This document shows positions 22,067 through 34,600 of a stretch of DNA of 64,000 nucleotides, in pieces. How positions within the stretch are numbered: position 1 is the first letter of the stretch; every line of letters starts with the position of its first letter. Origin of the DNA: Isoetes taiwanensis (taxonomy: Eukaryota; Streptophyta; Lycopodiopsida; Isoetales; Isoetaceae); assembly GCA_021234155.1 (NCBI GenBank), contig JAJEKV010000016.1:20400441-20464440 (forward strand), written 5' to 3'. The notes under the pieces were generated by a model. The model searched no databases, had not been told where the DNA came from, and saw only the letters and a program-made list of their open reading frames with translations. The position numbers were made by a program, and so were the translations under genes.

Positions 22067-22763
22067 GTTGTACAATCTGTGTACATATGAAAAAGATTAT
22101 AGGGGTATGCGTTTTAGCCCATTTGTGTGCATTTGGAAGCTGTACCACTGTGCTTGTTCTGCCTGTTGCTTCAGAAAAGATGTTTCAAAGAAGAATGAGA
22201 ATGTTTCTACATAGCATGAATAATCTAGTGGTACTGGTAATTTAATGTTGCCCCCATTGGTAATGCAGTTAAAAACCTTCAAAACGCGAATGAAGTTCTT
22301 ATACAATTAAATAATGGGGAACCAAAATCTTACCTTTTATAATCAGCTTCCACATTAGCAAATTTGGCTGATGTCTAAGATACAATCTCATATGGATATA
22401 AATAATCAGCTCCTAGGAGCATTACAGGTAGGACTTATTCAAGATGTTGCAACTAAGGCTATCTTGGAATCTTCCTTCACTCGTATATTTTGCTTTCATT
22501 ATTGAGGGAAAAAAACCATCATTCAATTAAATTGGGATTATGTCTTAATTTTGGGATAAATTTTATATTGCACTTTTTTAGTAACTTTGTTAAATTCACT
22601 TTTTTAGTAACTTTGTTGCCCTTAGACTAGAATAGACGTTAACATATAATCACACACGGGAATATAAATTCACACCTTAACTTCAAATTACAAAATCATA
22701 TATCATGAAACTCAAGTAGTACACAACTTTTATTAAAAGTGATTGATACATAGTAACTGTTTA
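22067..22763. other. Spacer, no gene recognised
   Basis: AT-rich, with a local direct repeat at about 22570-22615 (TTTTTTAGTAACTTTGTT twice). No coding support. Confidence 0.35.
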
Positions 22764-25720
22764 TCATTTTTCCACCAACATCCCCAAGGATATGAGAACC
22801 TTATTCCTTACATCCTGAGGTATTGTAACTCTCGCTGTTTTACTAGGAATAGTTTTTGGAGTCCACGAGTACAATACGGTTTCAATGTCTAGCCAAAGAT
22901 CAGGATCACTAGGATTTCTCCTCCACCTCTTTGTCCAACAATCTGAATATCTTTCTTTATCGGTGACATTACTCAACTGATGTCTTTGGACACCACCATT
23001 CCACGCCAAGCACCTTATTGAAGTTAACATCACCTTCTTCTTTGCAAATATCCGAGATAGTCCATCCCAACCACACTGGATAGGTCTCTAGATCTGCTAA
23101 TTGGTGGCACTCCACGTCAGTAGAAGGTTCATAACAATCCATGCCTAGATATTTTGGCCTATCCTTCTTAGGACCAACATAGTGTTTATCAGATTGAGGA
23201 GGAGCATATGCCTTCACAATGCTACTAATGGTACCATCATCTTACAAGACCACCTAATGTTTTCCACTTACTTTTAGGGAACCACCCTTCTTTCAGCTCT
23301 TCTGAGGATGTGTCTACCTCATCCAACAAGTTGATCACCTTCTTCCAATAATCTATCAATGCTAGATTAGTCTCATCTGAATTAGTTTGCCAATGCTTGA
23401 TGTAGTCATTGATGTCATCCTTAGTCAATCCCAATTGCTTGACTTCTTGGGTTGGTTTTAGAGCTTTTGGTTGACCAGGGAGGTATCATAGGCTTGCCAT
23501 TTGCATCCCCTCGTGCCAAATTTCTCGCCCCACCTCTCCACTTCTCCTCTCGAAGGTCTCATTTTCCATTGCATGATTGGAATCCCTTTTCTCACCCAAA
23601 AAGTGAATTGAAGAGGTCTAGAATGACCGCCCATGTCGAGAGCATAACCATCCACAAAACTCTTCCAATCAGGCACTTCTTCTATGATAGATCCTATAGG
23701 AGATGGATTTGTACATCCATGAAATATTTCCAATAGCCGGGAAAGTTGGTAATCGTCTCATTGTCTCAATACATGACTATATTTTCCAAACAATGCATCC
23801 ACATCCTCATGAGTATGTAGGGCATTAGGAACCCCAAATTGACTTTTCAAAAATACCCACAAAGAAGATTAAGTAGGATAGGAAAGAAAATATCCACTGT
23901 TTCTTATTTTGACCAAGCACAATTATCTAGTTGCAAGAGGAGGAGGCAGATCTCGAGGTTTAGCACGAGATGTTGAAGCTCCAACATGTTCATTAGGTCC
24001 ATTCCTCCTAAACCTTGCCTTGCTAAACGTTTCAATACTATTAGGGTTCCATCCAACAATGCACTATGTAGTGCCCGGCTAGTCAGTAGGATCTTGTAGG
24101 TGACCATTGTAACCCTTCTTATAGTTTCTTAAACACCTCATGATACTCCCAATGTGAAAACTGGACCATCACTCCACAACTCTAAACCTGAAATGGCCAT
24201 AATAGGTGCGAGATCTGCCCATGCAATATTGCCCCTGGGCCATTGAAATCGCAAAGGGTATGATCTTCCACATGACTTAGGAATGTACTTGAATTGTGGA
24301 AGACAAGTCTTCTGTTGGTCCATTTATCATGTATAATACATAGATAGTTATTAGGTTCCATTGCAGATAAAGGTCCTCCACATCCAATAAGTTGATCTAC
24401 ATGATAGTTGATCGTCATATGGTCCTTCATATGTTCCCTTATCTTTGCCCTTAGACTTGGTTGCACAGCCTTATCTAGTGTCTCCTTCAGCTTAGCACAT
24501 AAATTGCACTTGGCAAAGTTGTTTGAAGTTGCTATGGTCACATGCTTGAAATGCTTATTCCATAGCCTACTAAAACTGGCTGGGATATAGAGGCCACTCC
24601 AAGTTCCCAAGCAATGCATTTATTTCCTCTAATATGCTCTTCGGGTTACAATGGGATGGCAATCTCTTTTCAACAATAACTCTACCCCTGTTCATCCTTC
24701 TTACTCTTATGTGGCATGTTTTCGCATTGAAATCCACATATCTTTCAAATATTTTCTTTGCGGCTATAGTTCTTGAGGTAGGCCTTACCGGGCCGGTGTT
24801 CCCATGCAATGCAATTTTACTACCATTTTCATGTCTCTTTTGCCGGTTGTGCCAAGAAGAGGTTGGAATTCCATGTATAGCCATCCATGCTTTTGAACAT
24901 ATCCACTTTCCATTCAATGGGAATCTTTTCTTCTTTGATCTTTCATCCCTGAATTGCATAGCCAAATATGGTGTACATGAAATTCCTCCCCGCCATCACA
25001 CTTATGTTCCCCGATATGTAGCTCTTGCTACCACCATCTCCTCTATTGTGAACATTCTAATCTGGGAGGCCCAACAACATTCACTTCCTCTAACCTCGCA
25101 TCAGGGCTTCGTGGAGAACAATCATAATCGACTTACATCTTTTGGTGGGATAATGTTTGAAAGTTGGAAGTGGCCTCTTGCTACACTGTGTGAACATTAT
25201 TGACAATGGTTCTACATCTATAGGAAACGTGTAGTTCCCCTCCAATTGAATACTGTCCCTAGGCCATGCAACAATAGTTGGAACCTCTAGTTGCTTCACA
25301 CAAGCAAGGCATTCTTGTTTGCCTGAACCCTTTTCCTTCCAATTGTCATATAATTTTGAGATTGCCACACCTAACCTGTCCTCCCCTAATCTTTCATCAT
25401 TCACTGCATTGATAGGATCTGCTAGACAATAATCCCTTCTCCTACTGCCTCTCTGTTGCATGCATGCAATATCTTGACCTTTTTGTTTTTCCAATCGACC
25501 CGAGTATAAAGTACAATTTCCTTTCCTTTGGCATCATCCTTTTCATTTCTGGTCTTTTCCTTTCCTTTGCCATCATCTTTGTCATCTTCATTAGTTGGGA
25601 ATTTTTCCTTGCCTTGATCAGCATCATTGGGGGCCTTGGGGGATTTAGCATTTTGCATGCCATTGACCTAAAATTCATAAAAACATATAGTAAATTAGCA
25701 TATCCAAATAACATCTCCAT
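22764..25720 (-). mobile_element. Decayed DNA-transposon-like coding region
   Basis: Read right to left, long open pieces continue for about 3 kb in shifting frames. A Lys/Asp/Glu-rich N-terminal part at 25658-25422 contains TRVDWKNKKVKILHACNRE. Then follow 25494-25090 (DERLGEDRLGVAISKLYDNW, VAWPRDSIQ), 24965-24570, and 24619-24182 with a Cys pair (FAKCNLCAKLK) and NNYLCIIHDKWTNRR. The last pieces are 23733-23458 and 23434-22764. The CxxC ... IHDK layout resembles DDE-type transposase cores seen in large gene families of mosses, lycophytes and some animals. Many stops and frameshifts show it is inactive. Terminal repeats were not identified. Open frames on the plus strand here are antisense shadows. 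Confidence 0.55.
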
Positions 25721-25734
25721 AGCACGAGTTAACC

Positions 25735-26170
25735 TATAATATATTAACCTATAATAACCTTAAATGTTGTAACCTTAGAAAAAACTTTTGAGGTTATTAT
25801 AGGTTAGCAATTTTTAGGTTAGAAGTTAATTATAGGTTATTATAGGTTAGAAGTTTTAAGGTAGGTTATTATAGGTTAGAAGTTAAGGTTAGAAGTACTA
25901 AGGTTAAGGTTAAAAGTTTAGGTTAAAAGTATTAAGGTTAAAAGTTAAGTTTTAGAAGTTCTAAGGTTAAAACTTCTAACCTTAAATAAATATAACCTTT
26001 AAACTTCTAAAACTTAAAACTTCTAAAACTTAAAACTTAAAAGTTAAGGTTAGAAGTACTAAGGTTAAGGTTAAAAGTTTAGGTTAAAAGTACTAAGCTT
26101 AAAAGTTTAGGTTAAAAGTATTAAGGTTAAAAGTTAAGTTAAAAGTTAAGTTTTAGAACTTAAAACTTCT
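25735..26170. repeat. AGGTTA/AAGTTA-rich array forming an imperfect palindrome
   Basis: About 430 bp made almost only of variants of AGGTTA, AAGTTA and AAAGTT. A block of about 50 bp starting AAGTTAAGGTTAGAAGTACT occurs at 25880 and again at 26041. Between the two lies the opposite orientation (AACTTCTAACC, AACTTCTAAAACTTAAAAC at about 25973-26037), so the whole array can fold back. It lies directly upstream (5') of the minus-strand transposon frame and left of the plus-strand gene-like locus. Confidence 0.85.
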
Positions 26171-27640
26171 AAACCTTGTAATAAATTTTCGCGGCAGTTA
26201 TTATGGCGCGGTACGAATTTTTTAAAGTAGTTATTACATTCAGTTTACACTCCCTTTCGAACTTTTGGTGCGATTTCGAACTTTTCTCTTCTATCTCGAG
26301 TTTGCTTTTCGATTTCTCTCTACAATCACGGTGCATGCACTTACAATCACGGTGTGCGCAATCTCTCCACAATCTCTGATTTTCTGCAATCTCGGTGTGC
26401 TTCTCGGCAATCTCTCCACAATCTCTGATTTTCGGCGCTTCTCGGCGCTTTCATCCAAAGCATTTTGAGCTTTTGGTAAGTAATTTTTCCGCGGCCAGGC
26501 TTTTCGAAGTTTTCGGCTTTTTCTCCGGCTTTTTTTCTGGCTTTTCTCCGTGGCTTTTTCGGCTTCTACAATCTTACGCTTTGTCTTCTACAATCTTCTT
26601 TTCTCTGTGGTTTCTGGGCCGAGGGTTTTTCTTTCTACAAAGGTTTCACCGGCTTGGGTTTTTGATTTCTCAAAGCTTTCGGCAAACCCGTGGTTTTTGA
26701 TTTCTCGGCTCAAAGGTTTTCGGCTTCTTCTCGACTCAAATCATCCGCTATTGGCTTCTTTCCCGGCTGAAATCATCGCTATTGGCTTCTTTCGGCTTTT
26801 TCGTCTTTTGAAGCTTCTACAATCTTCGCTTTTGGTTGTTCGCTCAAAGGTTTCTACAAAGCTCTCGGCTTCTCATATTAAAGTCGTATTCAGAGGTTAG
26901 TATTTCATGTTCTTTACTTAAAGTCACATTATCTTATTCTTGTTTTTATTCTAGTATTTGAAAGTTTTGTTCTATCCGCTTTATCTGATTTCTTTATCAT
27001 TATATGAGCTTCATGGTTAATCAAGGGGGAGTGCTTTTCGTCTTAGACTTTTACATGCATCAGTCCTAAAGCGCCCTAGCACCTTCATATACAGATCTAT
27101 TGCTTATAAACATGTTCTATTGTTTATATGATCTTGCTCTATGATCTTCCTCTATGATCTTGCCTATATGATCTTGCTTTATGATCTATCTGCACTATGA
27201 TCTTGCTTATATGATTTTGTTGTATCTGCTCTTATTCTATTTCACTAGCTCTTCCTCTATCGCTCTAAATAATGAACTAAAACAATGAACTAAATAATGA
27301 ACTAAACAAGAAGTATTATTATTATATATCCGCTCTATCATCTTCATTCTATTCTATTCTATTCTAACGCCTTCATATTCACCGGCTTCATATTTTGAAT
27401 TCTGCATTATGCATTTCGCAGATTAATTATGCGTGCATTATGCATTCTGTTAGAATAATATGTTAGAATGGCGATTTTGGGTTCCGATTTTCCACTAGGT
27501 TAATCAAAGCGCCGCCGGCGCTTTTTAGTTTGGCTTTTCTATTTCATACGGCTCTATACAAATCGCCAGCGCTGCGTGTGAAATAGATCCGTGAAAAAAA
27601 CAAAACGCTAGCGACGCTGCTTTGAATTATGTATGTTCGA
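26171..27640. other. Pyrimidine-rich, repeat-bearing 5' flank
   Basis: 26250-26880 is CT-rich with recurring phrases (TCTCCACAATCTCTGATTTTC at about 26363 and 26413; CTCGGCTCAAAGG; TTTCTACAAAG). A short minisatellite (ATGATCTTGC-type) is at 27125-27205 and a TTCTA run at about 27346-27366. A palindrome AAAGCGCC GCC GGCGCTTT is at 27506-27524. The whole may be the promoter and untranslated leader of the decayed locus to the right. The overlapping open frames here look like composition effects, not genes. Confidence 0.4.
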
Positions 27641-27703
27641 ATCGTTTTATGGGGAGAGTAATATATCATTTGCTAATTACTTAATTTCTCTCGTTCTAGT
27701 GCC

Positions 27704-28100
27704 ATGGATTTTCCTTATGCAAATACACTGGCTGCTCCTAGTTCAAATACACTGGCTGGTTCTAGTTCAAATACACTTCCCCTGGACGACCATCAAGGCT
27801 GGACCCTGTACAAGATATTACTTGATTGTCTTTGTTCAAAACATTCAAAGAGAGTTGGAGAATCCATTAGGCACTCAGATCGGGGCCATGGGAACACTTC
27901 CATCGCATCTCACGGACATATCGCGGCTCCTCATGCTCTTAGTAAGGCTCATGCCAATAAATAAGTACGAGGATTTGATTTATAGTATCAAGGATCGATA
28001 CAACCTTCTGGTTTGGAGACTCGACATTCGCAGGGAAGATGAGGATCCTGTCATATCGAGAGTGGTTCAGGTGGGACTTTTGGCGGTATTGGGCCGATGA
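27704..28100 (+). pseudogene. First exon-like block of the 27-41 kb decayed locus
   Basis: After an acceptor-like CTCGTTCTAG the frame starts MDFPYANTLAAPSSNTLAGS and then HQGWTLYKILLDCLC. At about 27850 the better frame switches to ENPLGTQIGAMGTLPSHLTD and INKYEDLIYSIKDRYNLLVW, ending at 28100. The Ser/Asn-rich start contains three tandem copies of an AAATACACTGGCTG-type unit. One frameshift is needed, so it is non-functional as read. Family unknown. It is assigned to the same locus because of strand, spacing and the shared CG palindromes. Confidence 0.4.
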
Positions 28101-29236
28101 AGTGGGCCTATGTGACATATTGTAGAGATAGAAAGAATTCGCGCCTGGCGCATTTTTGCGTAAGAAAAAAATGTACATATACTTTTTGGAATATGAATAC
28201 AAACTTCGTGCACGCATTATTAATTTTGCCATTAGTTTATTATGTTTTTTATATGCAATGTCGAAAACATTGAATCCTTTGATGCCCTCCAGCCAGTATG
28301 ACCAACCCCAAGAAACTACATATTTTCATTAATGTGTAGTTTCATGGGGTTGATATGATTGGCTAAAGAACATCAAAGAATTCAAAATTCACAACATCAC
28401 GCAGATGTTATGATATATTCATTTTTTTTTTAATATCCAAATATACATACCTTTTTCGGACATTCTTTTGGCCATGCTACAAATGTGCCCACGCTTTCAC
28501 CAACTCAGACGCCAGGGATGTCTTCTTGGAAGAGCCTCATCTTCATAATTGCGGTTTATAATGGAAATCTTCGTAAAATCAAGTTTCCAAGAGGAATACC
28601 ATGACACATAGAACTTGGATTCAGATCTTCGATTTTACACAATCCTACTTTCGGCTTCAAGTTTCTTTGTTAAAAGATAGCATTCTTCTCCGATTAATCG
28701 ATAAAGACGAATTCTAGAATTGTCATTGGGAAATATAAAGAACGAATTCGGAAAAATAAAGGACGAATTGGGAAAAATAAAGGACGAATTCGGAATGGAA
28801 CCACACTCACCTCAGTTCAACAGACATCGTTTGATCTTGGGATCGATTGTAGATCTTGGGCGCTCGATCGATTGATCTTGGGCGCTCTAGGCGCGGTCGA
28901 TTGATCTTGATCTTGGGCGCTCTGAGGACGGGTCTGAGGGCGCTCTGATTGATCTTGGGTCGATTGAAGGCGCTCTGATAGTAGGTGTCGATTAGGTGGT
29001 AGTAGATTGCCACATATGCGTTTCTTGATAATAATAATTATTTCTTTTCTTGAAATTGCATTGAAAACAAAAACACAATTTAAATTTGTAATTGAGCGGG
29101 ACGGACGGTTAATTAAGGCGGTATAATTGAAAAGGACGCGAATTTGAATTTACGGTTGTAAATCTGACGGCCTAGATTATGAACGCATACATATAAGTTT
29201 AAACCAAAACCCGAGTCTCATATTATCCGCACTTGC
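28101..29236. other. Non-coding stretch with two minisatellites
   Basis: A unit of about 20 bp (AAATAAAGGACGAATTCGG) is repeated three to four times at about 28702-28795. A GATCTTGGGCGCTC-type unit recurs at about 28849-28985. A CG palindrome GCGCCTGGCGC is at 28141-28151. No gene seen. Confidence 0.5.
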
Positions 29237-29367
29237 AGTTCTATAACGTCTAGAGGATCGAGGTACTTTGTGAGCTTGAGGTAGAGGTGGGCGACAGGCC
29301 AAAGCACAAATGCAAAGCCTGGAGGTTTCTGAACAAGCAGAAAGCACAATTCCAGCAAGCGCCTCAG
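29237..29367 (+). pseudogene. Basic exon-like block
   Basis: Between an acceptor-like TTGCAG and a donor-like CTCAG/GTAATT the frame reads RIEVLCELEVEVGDRPKHKC, then KAWRFLNKQKAQFQQAPQ. The Cys/Trp/Lys-rich stretch looks coding. The phase does not join the next block without a frame change, consistent with decay. Confidence 0.35.
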
Positions 29368-29919
29368 GTAATTGATCTGTTTTTGTTCTGTAATTGATTT
29401 CTGTGTCCCTTTTTTTGTTAGGTTTTTTTAGGATGTTTTTTTGTAATAATAGAGTTATTATCCGAGAAGAAGCATGTGTCCTCTAATATTTGAGTTCATA
29501 TGTCCCAAAAATGTATGCTTAATGTGTGGCTAAACAGTATTCAGTAGTTAGTTGTGTTTTTTATAGTTTGTTGTGTCCTCAGATGAAGATTCAACTCTTT
29601 AAGTTGTGGTGTTTATAGTTATTTGTGTCAAAGCCGCAGTTGAATAAGGCATTACATTAGTTTCTATATCTTGAGATGTAGATTCGACAATTTAAGTTGT
29701 ATTTTTTATAGTTAGTTGTGTCCTTAGCATTTGAAGTAAATGAACTTGCTCTGTATTCTTTTCAAATCGCGCCAAGCGCGTTCTTGTTAGCTCCAAGTAA
29801 GTAAATGAACTTGCTCTGTACTCTTTTCAAATCGCGTCAAGCGCGTTTTTCTTGCATATATTTCGACATAGCATATGTTTTAGCATTAACAGATTAAACC
29901 ATGTGCTGTAATTTTACAG

Positions 29920-31039
29920 GATCACAAAAGCCAATCAAAAGGAGAACCAAGCAAGGCGAGACCTCTTCAGCTCAGAAAAAGCAAAGGACAGATGAAGATG
30001 TTCTTCACATGCACTGGCAGCATGTATTGACGTTAGAAGATACATCCGGAATAATAAAAGCTCAGGTAGAACCTCCATGTCCAGAAGAAGATCTTATAGA
30101 GGGGTCAGAATGGTATGTGGAGATATTCAAAACTGGTGGGAAGACAGACCTCATATTCATGTCAAGGGTAAGAGAGACTGATCAAATGAAGAAGCAGGGA
30201 ATTCTTATTACATGCGAAGTACATGACGATTCTTTCTGTTCTGTGCTAGTTGAAGTGGGCCAAAAACATAAGAAGAGCCTAAAGAATATCAATCGATGCA
30301 GTGCTAGCTCTTTTAAAGAGACTGCATTAAGATCAGACGACATGGCCGATAACCTCTTCAAATTTGGTCGGGCGGTTGGCAGCCATTGACTCCTAAAAGA
30401 ATATGCGAGGGGCTTACAGCTGTTCGACGAGCCATTAGCACGAGGCCCTCGGGCAGTGTCTACTTACAGGCAGTGAAGGATAAGGAAGAAGAAAGCTCTA
30501 AAGGCAGGGAAATTACAGAAGCGACAGCAGACCTTACAAGTGACGATGACAAGGCCAGGCAGTTGGAGGCGATGAGCAAGCTCAAAAAATATGCTGACAA
30601 GTATCCACTGGGCCTGAGCTTCACACATGCAGTCCACGTGGATAGGCTTTTCAGGTCCACTAAAGCCATTTATATCAGCAGAAGGTATGACAAGCAGCAC
30701 TCCTTGGAGATAGTGAACAGCATGATCGAAAATCCAGGGCAAGTGCCAATGCCTGCAGATGTAGTGCCGTACGATACCAGAACGAGGAAGGTAATCATAT
30801 GGAGCAAGCTGGAGGACTTCATCGAGAATCCTGACATACATTTTATGATAATAGATGGCTAGCATTCAATAGAGGCCCAGAAGGTTCTGATCAAGAAGGC
30901 ACAACATACTGGACATCAGTTGTTCTATAAAGTCATGATACGCCGAAGCGCCGGTTCTCGGCGGCTCAACAACACCTGCCGAGCTAGCCGAAATAAGCGC
31001 ACTCCTGAATGACATGGGAAAAACATTCTTATACACAAG
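29920..31039 (+). pseudogene. ParB/DGQHR-like exon block (disrupted)
   Basis: It follows a good acceptor (ATTTTACAG) and ends at AAG/GTAATT. The first part (to 30388) opens GSQKPIKRRTKQ and contains SEWYVEIFKTGGKTDLIFMS. After a frameshift the second part (30386-30860) contains HAVHVDRLFRSTKAIYISRR and VPMPADVVPYDTRTRKVIIW. It then reads MIIDG, a TAG stop, HSIEAQK. Restoring the obvious Gln at the stop gives a DGQH-type core, as in ParB/DGQHR-fold proteins, where an upstream VP...V..Y/D strand motif also occurs. This class usually binds DNA or nucleotides. Frameshift plus stop mean it is dead here. Domain assignment is by motif only. Confidence 0.45.
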
Positions 31040-31480
31040 GTAATTCTCTTCCCTTATGTTTTGTTTTCGTATTTGCAAATCGCGCCAGGCGCGATTTCAT
31101 ATTAGAAAGCAAATCGCGCCCGACGATTTGCCTACTCTCGAAGAAACGCTTCTGGATTGGCCGTTTCCGTCAAACAAGCGAATCGCGCCTGGCGCTGATT
31201 TTATATTAAACAGCAACGCCCCACGCGGATTTGCCTACCCTCGGAGAAAAGGCTATCCGCCTAATAGCCAAGTCTCCGCCTAGGCAATTCTCCGCAGCGC
31301 AAGATTCTAATATGAAATCGCCAGCGCCGATTTGTTTGTTTGACGAGAAAACGCTACCAATCCTGAAGCGCTTTTCAGAGTAGGCAAACGGCCCGGGCGC
31401 GATTTGCTTTTTAATATGAAATCGCTACCGGGCGCGATTTTAAACTAGAAGAATTTATTTAATTCACGATTATGAAGCTA
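31040..31480. other. Intron-like stretch dense in CG palindromes
   Basis: It contains the best palindrome (31077-31097: AAATCGCGCC A GGCGCGATTT) and diverged copies at 31181-31200 and 31419-31440, plus several CG-rich fragments between them. The rest is AT-rich. The GT at 31040 and an AG at 31481-31482 could bound an intron. Confidence 0.5.
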
Positions 31481-31482
31481 AC

Positions 31483-31660
31483 AAGGTTACTCCTGCGGTC
31501 CCTATATAGAGCAACCCCAAGATGCTTTCCGGAACGGATGGATTGAATATGGGAAGCCAATGCCAACCAAAGCGGCTTACCCAAAAGTCAAATTTGAATT
31601 TAAGTTCTTTGGGCGGACACTTACACAAGGGCCCTAAAAAAGAACTGTTATCAGTTTTGT
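31483..31660 (+). pseudogene. Short exon-like block
   Basis: The plus frame reads DAFRNGWIEYGKPMPTKAAY, then PKVKFEFKFFGRTLTQG, protein-like and free of stops for about 45 residues. It lies where the next exon of the ParB-like locus would be expected. No family is recognised. Confidence 0.3.
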
Positions 31661-34600
31661 ACAACATTTTTTACATGAAACTACCACAATAAAGTAATGT
31701 TAGCTTGTGGGTTAATATGTTGAATAAGCACGAATAATTATATAGTGTGGTTCTTACTTATGATTTATTGTTTTAGTTTGTTACCACAGTTCAGCATTGT
31801 GGTTTATTTATGGTAGTTTATTTGTCTAGTTTAATACTATGGTTTTAATAGTGATTTATTAACGTGTTTTAAGTATGGGGTTCAATTAGTGATGCATGCC
31901 ATAAACTTATAATGGTTTTGCTTTGATTGTTTTTGCAACTTAAAGGTGGTTGTCTAATGAAGTTGTCTACATTTTCTTACATGAACCAATGTTGTTCTAT
32001 TTAATGAAATATTTCATTTTCTAATCAAACATTAGACACTAATTGCTATTGATTTTTTCATCATGATAATAAAGACTTACATTTTTTTTTTATTTGGTAT
32101 TTAAGACAAATCACCAGTGTTTTGGACAATGCAATCGCTATTGCTTTAATAAATATAATAAGACATACCCAATCTAGAAACCATTGCCATTTTTTAGACA
32201 TACAAGACCAACAATTGTTATAAGTTTTCTCCTTGAATTGGTTAAAATGTCTCCATCAAATTCTTAATGCTTTTGTCCTGTAAATGGTATTGATTTATAC
32301 AATTATTTACCCAATCAAGTTCTTAATGTTTTTTCCTTGTGGCTGGTATTGGTTTACACAGCAAACCAAGAAATGTTCATTGAACATCCCACGGTCATTT
32401 TAGACCGATAACCAATATGCAATATTTCACATTAGAACGACAATTAAAACGTCAATTTTACAGCATACAATATTGTGCCATTTAACAACCAATATATGAA
32501 CTCTCCAGGGATTTGAACTCTGCTATTTCCATTTGGCACTAGTGATGGATCTCAACTCTCTAGAAAAATCAGAACTAAACTTTATGAACAACAAATAGTA
32601 TGATGAGCAAAGAACCAGCAGACAAAAATGCACTGCAAAAACTGTCATTGAGAAAAGCAAACAAGCTTGAGTAACCCCTAAATTCAGATGACTCCAATGT
32701 GATTCTAATCAAGGTTATGATTTTTAGCATTCAGTTATCTTATTGAAGACCCATTGCTTACATCTAGGTCTACAATTCTTATAAAAGACAATGCCTTCAA
32801 TACAGCATTTTTAAGATATTACCAGCAAAAATGCATTGTGCAACTGGCTTATAGTATAAAAATTCAACTTCTAGAAATGCATATTTCAACAGATAAGTGC
32901 AAAACCTATCATATTTTACATGAAAACATACAACTACAGATCTTGATACAGTGTGGAGGGCTCCAAGTTACATCTATACTTCTCAAATTACACCATCTTC
33001 GCAAAGTCAAAGGTAATTTACTCTTGCTATTTCAGATCTCTTACCTTCAATAAACAATTGTTTGCAGGTCCAATTTCAGATAGGTTTCTGCAGATCTACA
33101 CTTTCTTAAAGCAAATTAGAAGCAAAGGGAAAAAATGTTGCCAATTGCATACATATAGAAGCAATGTTATAAAGAATGCAAATGCAACCATACAGAATGC
33201 AAATGGTATAAAAACTCGCTCTATAAGAATTAAAACATTCATACAATAATGCAATCAGATCTGTAAGAGCTGATACATACCTCGAGTATAAGAGTTCCCT
33301 GAAAGCACTTCCCCGTACTATATGACAACCAATTCTATTTGAATTCTTATCTGCAAATAGTTATTGATCATGCAAATAGGTCAAGGTAAAAGAGAAAATA
33401 GATGGACCATCAAATCATTAATAGGATATACAAGGTTTGTTATAGGAATTTTACCAAAATGGTTTTGCAGTAGCATAGATTTGTGAGAACAAATAAAGGA
33501 TGTCCATTATGTACCGTCTGGTTTACTGAATAAAGAAAAAAGCATTAAATCAGACTGTTAGCAAACAACAAACTCTATATAAGATGAAAGCACTATATCC
33601 ATTTTGTGTCTTCTAATTAGAGTGCAAAAAAACAGCCTGGACAGGTTTGATTCTTATCATATCCATTGAAACTTGATTGAACAAGCAGTCCCATTAGCAC
33701 ATAATGGGGAAAGAAAGACATATCAAAATCTCTATGGTAAAGCAGAAAACAACTCACATTGCCCAATTAAGCACAACACAACTGTGATTTGCACAAAAAG
33801 AGAAATACAAAAGCACAGATTTAGAACTTCCCATTGGAGTACGAAACATCAATGTAAAGATTAATCATAATGGATCTCATAAAATGGGAATAGATTTTAC
33901 CTCGTTCGTTCGGAAAGGACTGGCTTAGAAGAATGAGGTAAGTCTGCACCAAGTCTATCTCGAGTGCTTTCTGAAGCTGCCTTGGACCTGTTGTTTCCTA
34001 TTATTCAGTTTCTTTGGCATCTGCAACAGCTATTCACCTATTTATCGTTTTGCAAACTGCATAATATAAGGCTTACCTGAGGTCGAAGTACTGCCTTGCT
34101 GCTCTGGCTCTTGCTTACACCAAAGCAAAGAGTAAAAACCTGTTCTACGTTATGGTGATGAGAGGCACAGAGCCAATACAAAGAAAAAGCTGCGAAACTT
34201 TTGTAGAATTCTGTGCATGCTGCCTTCTATTCTGCATTTTCGCACTTTCTTGCTTGCATTGCAACGATTTGCTTGAAGCCATAGCCACACCCCATTCTCC
34301 TGCTGCAGCATGGCCGAAATGCCTGCCCTAACCCTACGTTTTGCCCGCCTTTTTTCGTCTTTTTTCGTCTTTGACATTGCGATGTAGGCAACCACTTAGC
34401 CACATAGGTTGTCGTTTGCCAGGTCATATCCCAAGTGTGAGGTAGCTGCCCAATGACATATCTACCTCTAGGCAACACAACATAAACACATTTGCTCTTA
34501 TATATTTGTATTAAGGGTAACACAATTAAGACACAATCCCGACTTGGCAGTGACTAGCAGAGGCTGGGAGCTGTCAACCAGAGTCATACATGAAGGGAAT

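Noticed and set aside
24634-25203. 189-residue plus-strand ORF
   Set aside because: It is antisense to the transposon-like coding region at 22764-25720, whose minus-strand frames carry the motifs.
25735-26170. Telomere-like repeat array
   Set aside because: Words are AGGTTA/AAGTTA variants without a regular 6-7-bp period; the plant telomere TTTAGGG does not occur as an array.
32495-32525. Second box-B-bearing SINE (GAGTTCAAATCCC on minus strand)
   Set aside because: No box A at the correct spacing and no body or tail recognised.
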